Assembly: GCF_001921215.1 (NCBI RefSeq)
Contig: NZ_MSIF01000023.1
Span: 86,754-150,753 of the forward strand
Length of the DNA: 64,000 bases
From: Actinophytocola xinjiangensis
Lineage (GTDB): Bacteria > Actinomycetota > Actinomycetes > Mycobacteriales > Pseudonocardiaceae
Direction of reading: 5' to 3'
Positions 24,078 to 32,545 of this stretch are shown piece by piece. The notes under the pieces are model-generated. The model did no database searches and was not told the origin of the DNA. It saw only the letters and a list, made by a program, of their open reading frames with translations. Position numbers and translations under genes: made by a program. How positions within the stretch are numbered: the stretch's first letter is position 1; each line of letters begins with the position of its first letter.

Positions 24078-25547
24078 ATGGTGTTCGCTGGACTGGCCGA
24101 CGGCGGCGGGCGGCCCGCGCTGCGTTTCCCCGACGCCGAACTCACCTACGGTGAGCTGGCTTCTCTGGCCGCCGGTCTCGCCGACGCGCTGGCCGGGTGC
24201 CGTCGGGTCGCGGTCTTCGCCACCCCCACGATCGAGACGTGTGTGGCGGTGGTCGGCGCGCTGGTCGCGGGGGTCGCGGTGGTGCCGATCAACCCGCGCA
24301 GCGGCGAACGGGAACTCCAGCACATCGTCACCGACAGTCAGCCTGACGCGGTGCTGTCCGTCCCTGGGGAGGAACTTCCGGGGCCCCTGGGTGACCTGCG
24401 GCGACTGCCCGTGACGCTGGCGGCGGCGCCCGGCACGCTCACCCCGGTCGACCGTGACGGGGAGACGCCCGCGTTCGTCATCTACACCTCCGGCACCACC
24501 GGCCCGCCCAAGGGCGTCGTGCTGCCGCTGCGGGCGGTCACCTCCAACCTGGACGCCCTGGCCGACGCGTGGGCATGGACAGCGGCCGACGTGCTGGTCC
24601 ACGGTCTGCCGTTGTTCCATGTACACGGCCTGATCCTGGGGGTCGTCGGGCCGCTGCGGCGCGGCGGAACCCTGCGCCACCTGGGCCGTTTCGACACCGC
24701 GGCCCTCGGCGCCGCGCTCGCTGGCGACGCCACGATGGCCTTCGGTGTGCCCACCATGTATCAGCGCTTGGTCGCCGACTGCGAGGCCGACCCGGACCTG
24801 GCGCGCGCCGTCGGCGGCGCTCGTCTGCTGGTGTCCGGCTCGGCCGCGCTGCCCGCCACCGTCCACCAGCGCCTCACCGCCGCCACCGGCCAGCGTGTGG
24901 TCGAGCGCTACGGCATGACCGAAACCCTGATGAACACCGCCGTGCGCGCCGACGGCGACCGCCGGCCCGGCACGGTCGGCGCGCCACTACCCGGAATTTC
25001 CCTGCGCCTGCTGGACGACGCCGGCACCGAACTGTCCGAGATGGACGGTGAAACGGTCGGCGAGATCCACCTGCGCGGCCCCAATCTGTTCCTCGAGTAC
25101 CTCAACCGCCCCGACGCCACCGCCGCAGCCCTGCGCGAGGGCTGGTTCGCCACCGGCGACATGGCCGTGCGCGACCCCGACGGCTACGTGCGGATCGTCG
25201 GGCGCCGGGCCACCGACCTGATCAAGAGCGGCGGCTACAAGATCGGCGCCGGCGAGATCGAGAACATCCTGCTCGAACACCCCGCCGTCGCCGAGGCCGC
25301 CGTCACCGGCGAACCCGACGAGGACCTCGGCGAACGCATCGTCGCCTGGATCGTGCCCACCGCCGTACGCCCCTCGCCCGACGAGATCGCCGACCACGTC
25401 GCCCGACAGTTGGCCCCGCACAAGCGTCCCCGGGTCGTGCGCTACCTGGATGCCCTGCCCCGCAACGACATGGGCAAGATCATGAAACGCGCCCTGACCA
25501 GCGCACCTCCCGGCCAGGCCGGGACGCCGCTGCGCCCCGGGGCGTAG
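24078..25547 (+). CDS. matB: Malonyl-CoA synthetase-like acyl-CoA ligase
   Basis: A 489-residue adenylate-forming ligase. The ATG at 24078 is preferred over the GTG at 24075 because AAGGAG lies five bases before it. P-loop YTSGTTGPPKGVV is at about 135; other signatures are RYGMTET, WFATGD and the lysine motif PRNDMGKIMKRAL. The phrase RRATDLIKSGGYKIGAGEIE closely matches MatB malonyl-CoA synthetases of streptomycetes, whose compact size (about 490 residues) it shares. MatB makes malonyl- or methylmalonyl-CoA from the free diacid and ATP. It appears monocistronic, divergent from the SnoaL-like gene. A related dicarboxylate ligase is possible. Confidence 0.82.
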   Translation: MVFAGLADGGGRPALRFPDAELTYGELASLAAGLADALAGCRRVAVFATPTIETCVAVVGALVAGVAVVPINPRSGERELQHIVTDSQPDAVLSVPGEELPGPLGDLRRLPVTLAAAPGTLTPVDRDGETPAFVIYTSGTTGPPKGVVLPLRAVTSNLDALADAWAWTAADVLVHGLPLFHVHGLILGVVGPLRRGGTLRHLGRFDTAALGAALAGDATMAFGVPTMYQRLVADCEADPDLARAVGGARLLVSGSAALPATVHQRLTAATGQRVVERYGMTETLMNTAVRADGDRRPGTVGAPLPGISLRLLDDAGTELSEMDGETVGEIHLRGPNLFLEYLNRPDATAAALREGWFATGDMAVRDPDGYVRIVGRRATDLIKSGGYKIGAGEIENILLEHPAVAEAAVTGEPDEDLGERIVAWIVPTAVRPSPDEIADHVARQLAPHKRPRVVRYLDALPRNDMGKIMKRALTSAPPGQAGTPLRPGA

Positions 25548-25715
25548 TCGCCGCTGGCCCGCTACCCCGCCGGGCGTCGCCGTCCCGGCCCCGCCCGGCG
25601 TAGTGGGTCCCGGCCCGGCTCACCCCGTTTGAGCAGGGCGAATGACGCCGCTGAACGGACGCGTCAACCCCCTCCCGACCGCCACTCTGGTGGCGGAGCG
25701 AGAGGAGATCCACCG

Positions 25716-26216
25716 ATGACCACGACGCAGGAACGCCCCAACGTCCAGGAGCGGACCCCGACCCGCCGCCCGAACATCATCGTCCGCATCGAGGACGCGT
25801 TCACCACCCTGGCCACCCGCATCGGCCACCCCGCGCTGCGCCTGACCCTCGGCCTGACGTTCCTCTGGTTCGGCGCCCTCAAGATCACCAACGACACCCC
25901 GGTCGCCGAGTTCGTCGACAACACGGTCAACTGGATCCCGCTGCTGGACGGTGGCTGGTTCGTCCCGTTCCTGGGGGTGGTCGAGGTCCTGCTCGGCGCC
26001 GCGCTGGTCGTGAACCGGGGGATGCGGGTCGTGCTGCCGCTGCTGTTCGCGCACCTGTGCGGCACGTTCCTGGCGCTGCTGACCCAGCCGGAGGTGACCT
26101 TCAAGGACAGCAACGTCCTCATGCTCACCACCGAGGGCGAGTTCGTCATCAAGAACCTGATCCTGCTCAGCGCCGTCGTCGTCCTCTACGGACTGCGCCG
26201 CCGGCCCGCCAGGTGA
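25716..26216 (+). CDS. Small four-helix membrane protein (DoxX/DUF417-like)
   Basis: A 166-residue integral membrane protein from an ATG at 25716 with AGAGGAGAT upstream. After a polar 30-residue head come spans at about 45-65 (LRLTLGLTFLWFGALKI), 80-100, 105-122 and 140-158. The FLWFGALKI phrase in the first span followed by a short periplasmic loop and ILG/VVEVLLG in the second resembles the DUF417/DoxX-like group, which is linked to thiol and redox stress in some bacteria. No partner gene adjoins. A strong hairpin terminator closes the unit at 26228-26261. Confidence 0.78.
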   Translation: MTTTQERPNVQERTPTRRPNIIVRIEDAFTTLATRIGHPALRLTLGLTFLWFGALKITNDTPVAEFVDNTVNWIPLLDGGWFVPFLGVVEVLLGAALVVNRGMRVVLPLLFAHLCGTFLALLTQPEVTFKDSNVLMLTTEGEFVIKNLILLSAVVVLYGLRRRPAR

Positions 26217-26227
26217 ACCAGCCCGTT

Positions 26228-26261
26228 CCGTGAGCCCCGCTCGGTCGAGCGGGGCTCACGG
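26228..26261 (+). terminator. Rho-independent terminator
   Basis: A 15-bp perfect stem (CCGTGAGCCCCGCTC, 4-nt loop GGTC, GAGCGGGGCTCACGG) followed by GTTTTCC, 11 bp after the membrane-protein stop. Confidence 0.9.
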
Positions 26262-26588
26262 GTTTTCCGGTCAGATGTTCTGGCGTCCCTTTTCCGGGGG
26301 AGGCGTCGTTGACTGGTCAGTGGATTACCTCTCCGGTCGATTCCTGTGCGGTTCTCCGGGGTGAGCAGTCGATCAGTGAGGTGTGTTGGTAACGACCCTG
26401 ACCAGGCTCACCGGTGCTGAGTCCTCGTCGGCCCTCGAGTGGCCTCCAGCGCGCCTTTGACGTGCCTCCGCCGTGCCTCCGCCGGGGCCCTGGTGGGCCG
26501 CTGACGGGTCTTCGGCGGGTCTGAGGGCGCTCTCAGCCAGGAAGGGGGATTATCAGAACAGGATCTCGGCGGACAGGGAGGGAAGCCG
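26262..26588. other. Gene-free interval before the hydrolase gene
   Basis: About 330 bases with no gene that I can support. It should contain the promoter of the following gene. The sequence TTGACTGGTCAGTGGATTAC (from 26309) contains a short palindrome TGACTGGTCA of unknown meaning, and GTGCCTCCGCC is repeated in tandem near 26463-26480. Confidence 0.4.
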
Positions 26589-27695
26589 ATGCGCTTCGGT
26601 GAGGTGATGCGGCGCTCCGCGCTGCTGGTACCGGTGGGAGCGGGGGCGGCGCTGGTCGGCGCGGGCTGGCAGGTGCCGGCCGCGGTCGGGGGTCGTCCGG
26701 CGGGGCAGCGGCTGGCGAGGATGCAGGCCTCACCCCAGTTCCACGACGGTGTCTTCCACAACCCGGTCCCGGCCGGGATGGCCGAGCCGTCCGGCGGCAT
26801 GATGCGCGAGTTGATCGCCGGCAGGCAGCGTCGCCGGCCCGCCGCGCCGATCCCGCTGCGGGTCCCGGACTTCACCCAGCCGACCGACGGCCCGCGCGCG
26901 ACCTGGCTCGGCCACGCGACCGTCCTGGTGGAACTCGACGGGCGGCGGATCCTGTTCGATCCGATGTGGAGCGAGCGCGCGTCACCCTCGACCGTCGTCG
27001 GGCCGCGTCGGCTGCACCCCGTGCCGGTCGCGCTGGCCGACCTGCCGCCGGTGGACGCCGTGGTCATCTCGCACGACCACTACGACCACCTCGACATGTC
27101 GACAATTCGCCGGATCGCCGCGTTGTGGCCGGCGACCCGGTTCGTCGTGCCGCTGGGGGTGGGCGCGCACCTGGAGCGCTGGCGGGTGCCGGTCTCGCGC
27201 ATCGACGAACTCGACTGGGACGAGTCGGCGACCGTCAACGGTGTCGAGCTGACGGCGACGGCCGCGCGGCATTTCTCCGGGCGGCTGCGGCCCGGCGGCA
27301 ACAACACGCTGTGGGCGTCGTGGGTGGTCACGCGCGCCGGGCACCGCGTCTTCTACACCGGCGACTCGGGATTCTTTGACGGCTACCGGGAGATCGGCGA
27401 ACGGCACGGGCCGTTCGACGTGACCTTCATTCAGATCGGCGCCTACTCACCGTACTGGCCGGACATCCACATGACACCCGAAGAGGGCATTGCCACGCAC
27501 CGAGCCGTTCGCGGCGGTTTGCTGGTTCCGGTCCACTGGGGGACGTTCAACCTGGCGATGCACGCCTGGTCCGAACCGGTGGAACGACTCCTGGCCTCGG
27601 CAGGAGACATCCAGGTGGCCGTTCCGCGCCCCGGCGAGCCCCTGTCCGTAGCGCACGCCCCTGACCCGGACGGGTGGTGGCGAGAAGTCGCCTGA
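26589..27695 (+). CDS. Membrane-anchored metallo-beta-lactamase-fold hydrolase (NAPE-PLD-like)
   Basis: A 368-residue protein from an ATG at 26589 with GAGGGAAG upstream. A hydrophobic N-terminal segment (about 9-28) suggests an anchor or signal. The two-metal site is conserved: the motif SHDHYDHLD (about 160-168), then ARHFSGR, FYTGDSGFF and VPVHWGTF. The arrangement WLGHATVLVELDG...ILFDPMWSERASP matches the NAPE-PLD/RomA/UlaG-like subgroup, hydrolases of phospholipid-type or cyclic phosphate esters. Upstream is a strong terminator and downstream the PadR gene, so it is probably monocistronic. Actual substrate unknown. Confidence 0.87.
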   Translation: MRFGEVMRRSALLVPVGAGAALVGAGWQVPAAVGGRPAGQRLARMQASPQFHDGVFHNPVPAGMAEPSGGMMRELIAGRQRRRPAAPIPLRVPDFTQPTDGPRATWLGHATVLVELDGRRILFDPMWSERASPSTVVGPRRLHPVPVALADLPPVDAVVISHDHYDHLDMSTIRRIAALWPATRFVVPLGVGAHLERWRVPVSRIDELDWDESATVNGVELTATAARHFSGRLRPGGNNTLWASWVVTRAGHRVFYTGDSGFFDGYREIGERHGPFDVTFIQIGAYSPYWPDIHMTPEEGIATHRAVRGGLLVPVHWGTFNLAMHAWSEPVERLLASAGDIQVAVPRPGEPLSVAHAPDPDGWWREVA

Positions 27696-27725
27696 TCGGG
27701 TGTTCCCCTGGCCCAGTGTTGCTGT

Positions 27726-27745
27726 CTACCTAGGGGGCTAAGTAG
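27726..27745. promoter_or_regulatory. PadR autoregulatory operator candidate
   Basis: CTACCTAG-GGGG-CTAAGTAG is an 8-4-8 inverted repeat with one mismatch, ending 9 bp before the PadR-family start at 27755. PadR repressors commonly bind such repeats over their own promoters. Confidence 0.7.
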
Positions 27746-27754
27746 AGTTAAACA

Positions 27755-28096
27755 ATGCCTGGGGCGCGCTCCAACCTGCGAATGACGTTGCCGACACAGC
27801 TCGTGCTGCGGACGCTGCTGGAGGAACCGTCCCGCGAGATGTACGGCCTGGAGATCTGTGCCGTGGCCGGGCTGCCCAGCGGCACGATCCACCCGATCCT
27901 CGCGCGCCTCGAACAGGCCGGATGGGTCCGCAGCCACTGGGAGAACGTCGACCCGAGAGCCGAAGGCCGGCCGCGCCGCCGCTACTACCGGCTGGACCCG
28001 AACAACATCGCCGCCGTCCAGGCCGCCCTCGCCCGCGCCGACGCCGCCGTGGCCCGGCTGCGGCTGCGCCCCGGACTCGCCGGGAGGGGCCAGTGA
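27755..28096 (+). CDS. PadR-family transcriptional regulator
   Basis: A 113-residue winged-helix repressor from an ATG at 27755; no strong ribosome site, and the start lies close to the operator, so the mRNA may be nearly leaderless. The core LRTLLEEPSREMYGLEICAVAGLPSGTIHPILARLEQAGWVRS is a clear PadR DNA-binding domain, with wing RPRRRYYRLDP and a short C-terminal dimerisation helix. PadR proteins of this size typically repress a neighbouring transporter or membrane gene. Its stop overlaps the start of the next gene (GTGA), so the pair is co-translated, and the inverted repeat at 27726-27745 is the probable operator for both. Confidence 0.92.
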   Translation: MPGARSNLRMTLPTQLVLRTLLEEPSREMYGLEICAVAGLPSGTIHPILARLEQAGWVRSHWENVDPRAEGRPRRRYYRLDPNNIAAVQAALARADAAVARLRLRPGLAGRGQ

Positions 28097-28809
28097 TCGG
28101 CGTCCGCCTCCGGTACACGATGTCCGGCCTGGGCCTACGTTTCCTGGGCCTGATCCGCTACAGCGCCTTCCCCCACGGCGACCGGCACACCGACGCGTTC
28201 CGATCGATCAGCCGCCTGAGCTCCTTCGTCGACCTGGACGACCCGAAAGCCCGCCGACGGGCCAAAACCCTGGCCGTCGTCCTGGCACACTCCTATATTC
28301 GGGCCCACCAGCTGACCAGCGCGATGGCCCGCCACATGGGCACCGGCCGCTACCGCCTACGCCACCTGGTGGAAGCCGACCTGGTCATCGACCGCCTCGT
28401 CGGACTGTCAGATGTGGACGACGCCTGGGAACTGACGTTCCGGATAGCCAGAATGCGCGACCTGGCCGACGGAATCCCCGACGCCGCCGTCCTCACCCGA
28501 ACCCTCGCCGACGCCCACGACCTCGCCCGCGACCTCGCCCTCTCCGGCGCCGACTTCACCATGCGCGTGCTGGTCGTCAGGCTGAGCCCCCTGTCGCGGA
28601 TGCTGTTATCCGCCTCGGTCTCCCTGCTGCCCGCCGAACACCGAGACCGCTTCGGCGCCGAGTTCCGGGCAGAGCTGTACTACCTACGGCCGTCACGAAA
28701 ACGCCAGGTCATGTACGCGGCACGGCAGTTGCGGCACGCCCTGCGCCTGCGCCGCTCCCTCAGAGCCCCCAACGGCCAAGCCGAACACGAACGCCGCAGC
28801 GACCCGTAA
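28093..28809 (+). CDS. Hypothetical protein co-translated with PadR regulator
   Basis: A 238-residue protein from a GTG at 28093 inside the PadR stop. It is rich in Arg and Leu and mostly helical, with no signal peptide or clear membrane span. Near the C-terminus, SLLPAEHRDRFGAEFRAELYYL resembles the LLP-x-x-x-R-x-R-y-x-x-E-F-x-x-E-L segment that opens many PadR-associated membrane proteins of actinomycetes; here it occurs late in a soluble protein. This suggests a partner in the same PadR-controlled membrane system, but no enzyme or transporter domain is visible. Function unknown. Confidence 0.72.
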   Translation: MIGVRLRYTMSGLGLRFLGLIRYSAFPHGDRHTDAFRSISRLSSFVDLDDPKARRRAKTLAVVLAHSYIRAHQLTSAMARHMGTGRYRLRHLVEADLVIDRLVGLSDVDDAWELTFRIARMRDLADGIPDAAVLTRTLADAHDLARDLALSGADFTMRVLVVRLSPLSRMLLSASVSLLPAEHRDRFGAEFRAELYYLRPSRKRQVMYAARQLRHALRLRRSLRAPNGQAEHERRSDP

Positions 28810-29038
28810 GGTGCGGGTCCCCTGGGGCTGCGTCGGCGGTCTGTCCCTACCGGCCAGCGGCACCAGCAGCCAGTACACCGCCGCGCGGCTCGCGCCGATG
28901 GCCGTCGCCAGTTCGCCGCGTCCACAACCCAGCTGACCAGGCGGGCTTCGGTCTCCTCCAGCCGCAACCGGTTGCGTTCGCGTTCGATCAGCCCTGCTGA
29001 CCCTGTTGACCAGCCCAAACGACTGTCATCGACCGTCA
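28810..29038 (-). pseudogene. Frameshifted remnant of a small helix-turn-helix protein
   Basis: Read leftward from an ATG at 29038 the frame gives LIERERNRLRLEETEARLV and SWVVDA, then needs a one-base shift to continue as ELATAIGASRAAVYWLLVPL, a good helix-turn-helix. Neither frame alone makes a sensible protein. It lies in an otherwise gene-free 650-bp stretch between the PadR pair and the first CRISPR leader. The parent family is not identified. Confidence 0.45.
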
Positions 29039-29085
29039 TTCGCCGTCCCCGGCCGATCCGTGCCTGATTCGTCCTTGCCCCTCAG

Positions 29086-29180
29086 GTCTCGGGGATCCCC
29101 CCGATTTCCAGTCTAGTCGACTCGAACGGCGGGTTAGGCCAGTCGGCCGTGTCCTGTGGACAACTTCGGTCACGAGCGGA
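29086..29180. repeat. Interspersed repeat, second inverted copy
   Basis: Plus strand GGGGATCCCCCCGATTTCCA, then AGTCTAGTCGACTCGA, about 30 bases, and TGTGGACAACTTCGGTCACG. It matches the elements at 17.9-18.4 kb in opposite orientation, with the TTGTCCACA word at 29155-29163 (minus strand). The 210 bases from here to the CRISPR leader hold nothing else I can identify. Confidence 0.82.
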
Positions 29181-29389
29181 TCCCGTCAGCGCTCGGGTCA
29201 ACTCCCACGCATCGCGCTCGCTGTGCGGAGGTCACTATGCGCAACGCCGCCCCGGGCGCCAGGACCCTCAAGGTCATCCGCACAGAGCGTATGCCCGACC
29301 GCCATGAGCGGCATCCACCGGTCACGGCGCTGGCAGCCACTCCAATGACAAGCCCGACCGCCCACTGAACGACGACCGATGTCCCAGTG

Positions 29390-29467
29390 CAATTCAACAT
29401 CCGAAGAGAAGATGTGAAAGTGAAGCTGAAACGGGGATTGAGGCCGTATCATCGCAGTTCAGGAAGT
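29390..29467 (+). promoter_or_regulatory. CRISPR leader of array 1
   Basis: About 78 relatively A/T-rich bases directly before the first repeat. Its reverse complement aligns along its whole length with the 32941-33024 region beside array 2 (shared blocks include TGCGATGATACGGCCTCAAT and GCTTCACTTT), and more weakly with 36158-36241. Position at the end with the best-preserved repeats fits a leader, so array 1 should be transcribed rightward from here. Confidence 0.82.
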
Positions 29468-29861
29468 GTCGTCCCCGCGCGAGCGGGGCTGGTCCCGAAT
29501 GTCCGCTGACAGCGACATCCCACCAGGCGTCGTCCCCGCGCGAGCGGGGCTGGTCCCGACTGCGTGGTGTGCCACAGCCTGTGGATGACGTCGTCCCCGC
29601 GCGAGCGGGGCTGGTCCCCGCCATGTACCTCGGAACCCCCCTCCATCCCGGTCGTCCCCGCGCGAGCGGGGCTGGTCCGACCGAGACGCTCAAGCAGATG
29701 GCGCTGGCGATGTCGTCTCCGCGCGAGCGGGGCTGGTCCGGACAGCACCACTCGGCCGGTCGTCGAGGCCGCGTTGTCCCCGCGCGAGCGGGGCTGGTTC
29801 CTGCGGGGTGCCGTTGACGAGGGCCCGGAGGTGGTAGTCCCCGGCGGGGGGGCTGGTGCGG
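29468..29861 (+). CRISPR. CRISPR array 1, type I-E-like repeat
   Basis: Seven 28-nt repeats with starts at 29468, 29529, 29590, 29651, 29712, 29773 and 29834, and six spacers of exactly 33 nt (61-nt period; equally 29 + 32). The repeat begins GTCGTCCCCGCGCGAGCGGG and ends GCTGGTCC; the CCCCGC/GCGGGG stem is typical of type I-E repeats. The first four are identical, the fifth and sixth have one or two changes, and the seventh (29834) is strongly degenerate, as expected at the old, leader-distal end. Leader on the left. No cas genes occur anywhere in the window. Confidence 0.95.
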
Positions 29862-30031
29862 CCAGCTCTGGAAACAGGCAATCAGCCGATCCTGCCCACA
29901 GGTCTCCCGGCCGCCACGCAGGAGTGACCATCGGCCGGAGCGTCAGGGACATGAGGCCGAATGCCGTCAGATCAGGATCCGGGCATGTGCCACAGCCTGA
30001 GCATCCGGCGACCGATCCCGCCCAGCCACGG

Positions 30032-30796
30032 TCAGCGCCGGGCGGCGTCCAGGTGGTTTCGGGCGGCGGCCTCCAGGTGGGCGATGTCCGAGGCGATCGA
30101 CGCGAACGTGAAGCCTTCGGCCAGTCGGCGGGCGGCTGTTTCGCCGTTCGGGGTGTGGATGCCGGCGGCGATGCCGGCGTTGGCGGCGGCCTCGCGGACG
30201 GTGGTCACGGCCTGTTCGAACTTGTCGCTGATGGCTGGGTCCAGGGGGAACGCGCCGCCGACGGCCAGGCTCAGGTCCGACGGTCCCACATAGACACCGT
30301 CGAGGCCCGGTGTCGCGCAGATGGCGTCCACTTCGGACAGGGCGCCGGGGGTCTCGATCATCGCGATCACGACGTTCACGGTGTTCTGGTCGGCGGGTTT
30401 CGAGCCATGGCGCAGTGCCGCGCGGGTCGGTGCGTAGGAACGGCGGCCCAGCGGTGGGTAGCGCACTGAGGCGACCGCGTCGGCAGCGTCGGCGGCTGTC
30501 TCAATCAGTGGGATGATTACGCCGCACGCGCCGGCGTCCAGCGCGCGGCCGATCGGCGTGATGTCGTTGGCCTCCACCCGAACCAGGCCGACCGTGTCGC
30601 CGCCGGCCGCGTCGACCGCCATCAGCGACGAGAGCAGGCCGGAGTAGCCGAGCATGCCGTGCTGGCCGTCGAGGCAAACGTAGTCGTAGCCGAGGCGGGC
30701 GATCCGCTCGGTCGCGGGCGGCGCGTCCAGCGCCGACCAGTAGCCGATCACCGGTTCGCGGGCACGGAGTTTGGCGGCGAACTGGGCAGCGGTCAT
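30032..30796 (-). CDS. HpcH/HpaI-family class II aldolase
   Basis: A 254-residue TIM-barrel aldolase from an ATG at 30796 with GGAGGAG upstream. The family layout is complete: FAAKLRAREPVIGYWSALD at the start, YDYVCLDGQHG, VRVEANDITPIGRALDAGACGVIIPLIE, the metal-ligand Glu of AMIETPGAL and Asp of GVYVGPSDLSLAVG. These enzymes reversibly split 2-keto-3-deoxy acids to pyruvate and an aldehyde (for example 4-hydroxy-2-oxo-heptanedioate or 2-keto-3-deoxyrhamnonate aldolase). It lies between the two CRISPR arrays, divergent from the NTPase-TPR gene. It could supplement the fucose pathway 10 kb away by retro-aldol cleavage, but no operator copy was seen upstream, so that is speculative. Confidence 0.88.
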   Translation of the reverse strand: MTAAQFAAKLRAREPVIGYWSALDAPPATERIARLGYDYVCLDGQHGMLGYSGLLSSLMAVDAAGGDTVGLVRVEANDITPIGRALDAGACGVIIPLIETAADAADAVASVRYPPLGRRSYAPTRAALRHGSKPADQNTVNVVIAMIETPGALSEVDAICATPGLDGVYVGPSDLSLAVGGAFPLDPAISDKFEQAVTTVREAAANAGIAAGIHTPNGETAARRLAEGFTFASIASDIAHLEAAARNHLDAARR

Positions 30797-30935
30797 GATG
30801 GGCTCCTCCCGGTGCGGCTCTGGCAGTGCCATCCTCTCGTGCTGTCGAGTGACACGCCGGGCGCGGTCGGGGCGACCCCACGGTGGGAGGTGCGGATTGA
30901 GACGCGATGGATACGTTCGATCGGTCAAGGACCCG

Positions 30936-32492
30936 GTGACCGTCGGCGTGCACCGGACGGCGGGTGGTCCCGCCCCCTACGTTCGCCGCGACCGGCACAG
31001 CGACCTCGCCGGCCTGCTGCGGCCGGGACGGTTCGTGCTGGTCGTCGGGGATGCGGCCGCTGGCAAGACTCGGCTCGCGTGGGAGGCGGTGTCGGCCGCG
31101 CTCGGACGCTACCGGCTGTTCGCGCCGGCGCCGCCGCAGGTCGAGGAGACCGTCGCCAGGGTGGGCGAGGCGCGGCGGTCCGTGCTGTGGCTCGACGACC
31201 TCGAACGTTATCTGGACGTGTTGTCGCCGACCCTGATCGACGAGGTGCTCTCCGGTGGCCAGCGGGTGATCGTCGCGACCATGCGGTTGCAGGAGTTCGA
31301 CCTGCTCAGCACCGAGTCCGACCGCACCCTGGCCGAGAGCCGTGGCCGCGTCATCGCCTCGGCCGAACACATCCGGATCGAGCGACAGTTCTCCGCCGCC
31401 GAACTGGCCCGGGCCGACCGCCGCCACCCCGCCCTGGCCGCCGCGCTCGCCGACACCGACGCCGTCGCCGAGCACCTCGCCGGGGCGCCCGCACTGCTGT
31501 CCCGCTGGCGCGACCCCGACCACCCCAGGGGAACGGCGCTGGTCACCGCCGCCGTCGACTGTCGCCGCGCCGGCCATCTCGCCCCGCTTCCCGTGGCGCT
31601 GCTGGAAGAAGTACACGAGCACTATCTGTCCGAACGCGACACAGCAGAGTCCCTGGTGGACGCATGGGCATGGGTCACCACCCGAGACCCGTCTGCCCTC
31701 CTGGAACGCACCGGCGACACGGTGACGGTCTTCGACTATCTCGTCGACCACGCCCAACGCACCCACCCGTTCGACCACGTGCCCGACGAGGTCCTGCGTG
31801 TCGCGGCCCGGCACGCCTCGGCGGCCCAGGCCCGCTCCATGGGCTACGCCGCCGCGAAGGCCGGCCGTTACGAACTGGCCCTCGGCCTCCACGCCAGAAC
31901 CCTCGACGGCACCGCCGACGTGCGCGAGAACCTCAACCGCCGCAACAGCTACGCCGTGACCCTCGCCCACTTGGGCCGCCTCGAAGAAGCCCTCGAAGAA
32001 CACCGAGCCGTCCTCACCGCCCGCCGCCACATCCTCGGCGACGACCACCCCGACACCCTCGTCACCCGCACGAACGTCGGCAACGTCCTCAACTCGCTGG
32101 GCCGCTACGAGGCCGCGCTGACCGAACACCGAGGCGTCCTGTCCGTGCGCGCGCGACTGTTCGGCCGAGAACACCCCGACACCCTGACCAGCCGCGACAA
32201 CGTCGCGCGGGTCCTCAACAACCTGGGCCGCCAGGACGAGGCCCTGGCGGCCAGCCGCGAGGAGCTGGCCGCGTGCGTGCGCGTGCTGGGCCCCGAACAC
32301 CCGGACACGTTGATCAGCCGCCACAACCTCGCCGCGGTGCTGATGGGCATGGGCCGCTTCCGCGAGGCCGCCACGGAGTTACGGGAGGTCGTCCACCGCC
32401 GGCGCCAGTGCCTCGGCCCCACCCACCCCGAGACCCTCGCCGGCCGGAGCGACCTGATCACCGTCCTGCTGGAGAACACCCGCTACTCGTGA
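30936..32492 (+). CDS. P-loop NTPase with C-terminal TPR array, between two CRISPR arrays
   Basis: A 518-residue protein from a GTG at 30936 with AAGG six bases upstream. An ATPase domain occupies the N-terminal half, with Walker A GDAAAGKT at 38-45 and Walker B VLWLDDLE at 83-90. From about residue 320 to the end are tetratricopeptide repeats of about 42 residues whose helices recur as NSLGRYEAALTEHRGVL and LGPEHPDTL. This NTPase-TPR layout is that of STAND-like signalling proteins, where the repeats sense a ligand and the NTPase switches state. Unlike defence STAND proteins of the Avs type it has no obvious N-terminal effector (nuclease, protease or TIR). It stops 53 bp before array 2. Role in defence is an inference from location only. 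Confidence 0.85.
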   Translation: MTVGVHRTAGGPAPYVRRDRHSDLAGLLRPGRFVLVVGDAAAGKTRLAWEAVSAALGRYRLFAPAPPQVEETVARVGEARRSVLWLDDLERYLDVLSPTLIDEVLSGGQRVIVATMRLQEFDLLSTESDRTLAESRGRVIASAEHIRIERQFSAAELARADRRHPALAAALADTDAVAEHLAGAPALLSRWRDPDHPRGTALVTAAVDCRRAGHLAPLPVALLEEVHEHYLSERDTAESLVDAWAWVTTRDPSALLERTGDTVTVFDYLVDHAQRTHPFDHVPDEVLRVAARHASAAQARSMGYAAAKAGRYELALGLHARTLDGTADVRENLNRRNSYAVTLAHLGRLEEALEEHRAVLTARRHILGDDHPDTLVTRTNVGNVLNSLGRYEAALTEHRGVLSVRARLFGREHPDTLTSRDNVARVLNNLGRQDEALAASREELAACVRVLGPEHPDTLISRHNLAAVLMGMGRFREAATELREVVHRRRQCLGPTHPETLAGRSDLITVLLENTRYS

Positions 32493-32545
32493 CCCAGCCG
32501 CACCGCCGAGAGGGTGTGCGGTCGTGATTGCGCGGCCCCCTTTCG

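Noticed and set aside
29557..30002. A 14-base identity (TGTGCCACAGCCTG) between spacer 2 of array 1 and the interval after the array at about 29985
   Set aside because: The match is short, has no repeat next to it and does not extend; chance identity is likely at this base composition, so I do not call a decayed array extension or self-targeting spacer.
29862..30031. Possible small gene between array 1 and the aldolase
   Set aside because: No start with a ribosome site and no conserved protein phrase was visible in either strand.
30032..30796. The HpcH/HpaI aldolase as a member of the fucose regulon
   Set aside because: The ACATCSGATGT operator is not found in the 139 bp upstream of it, and the oxidative route encoded in the cluster does not need an aldolase.
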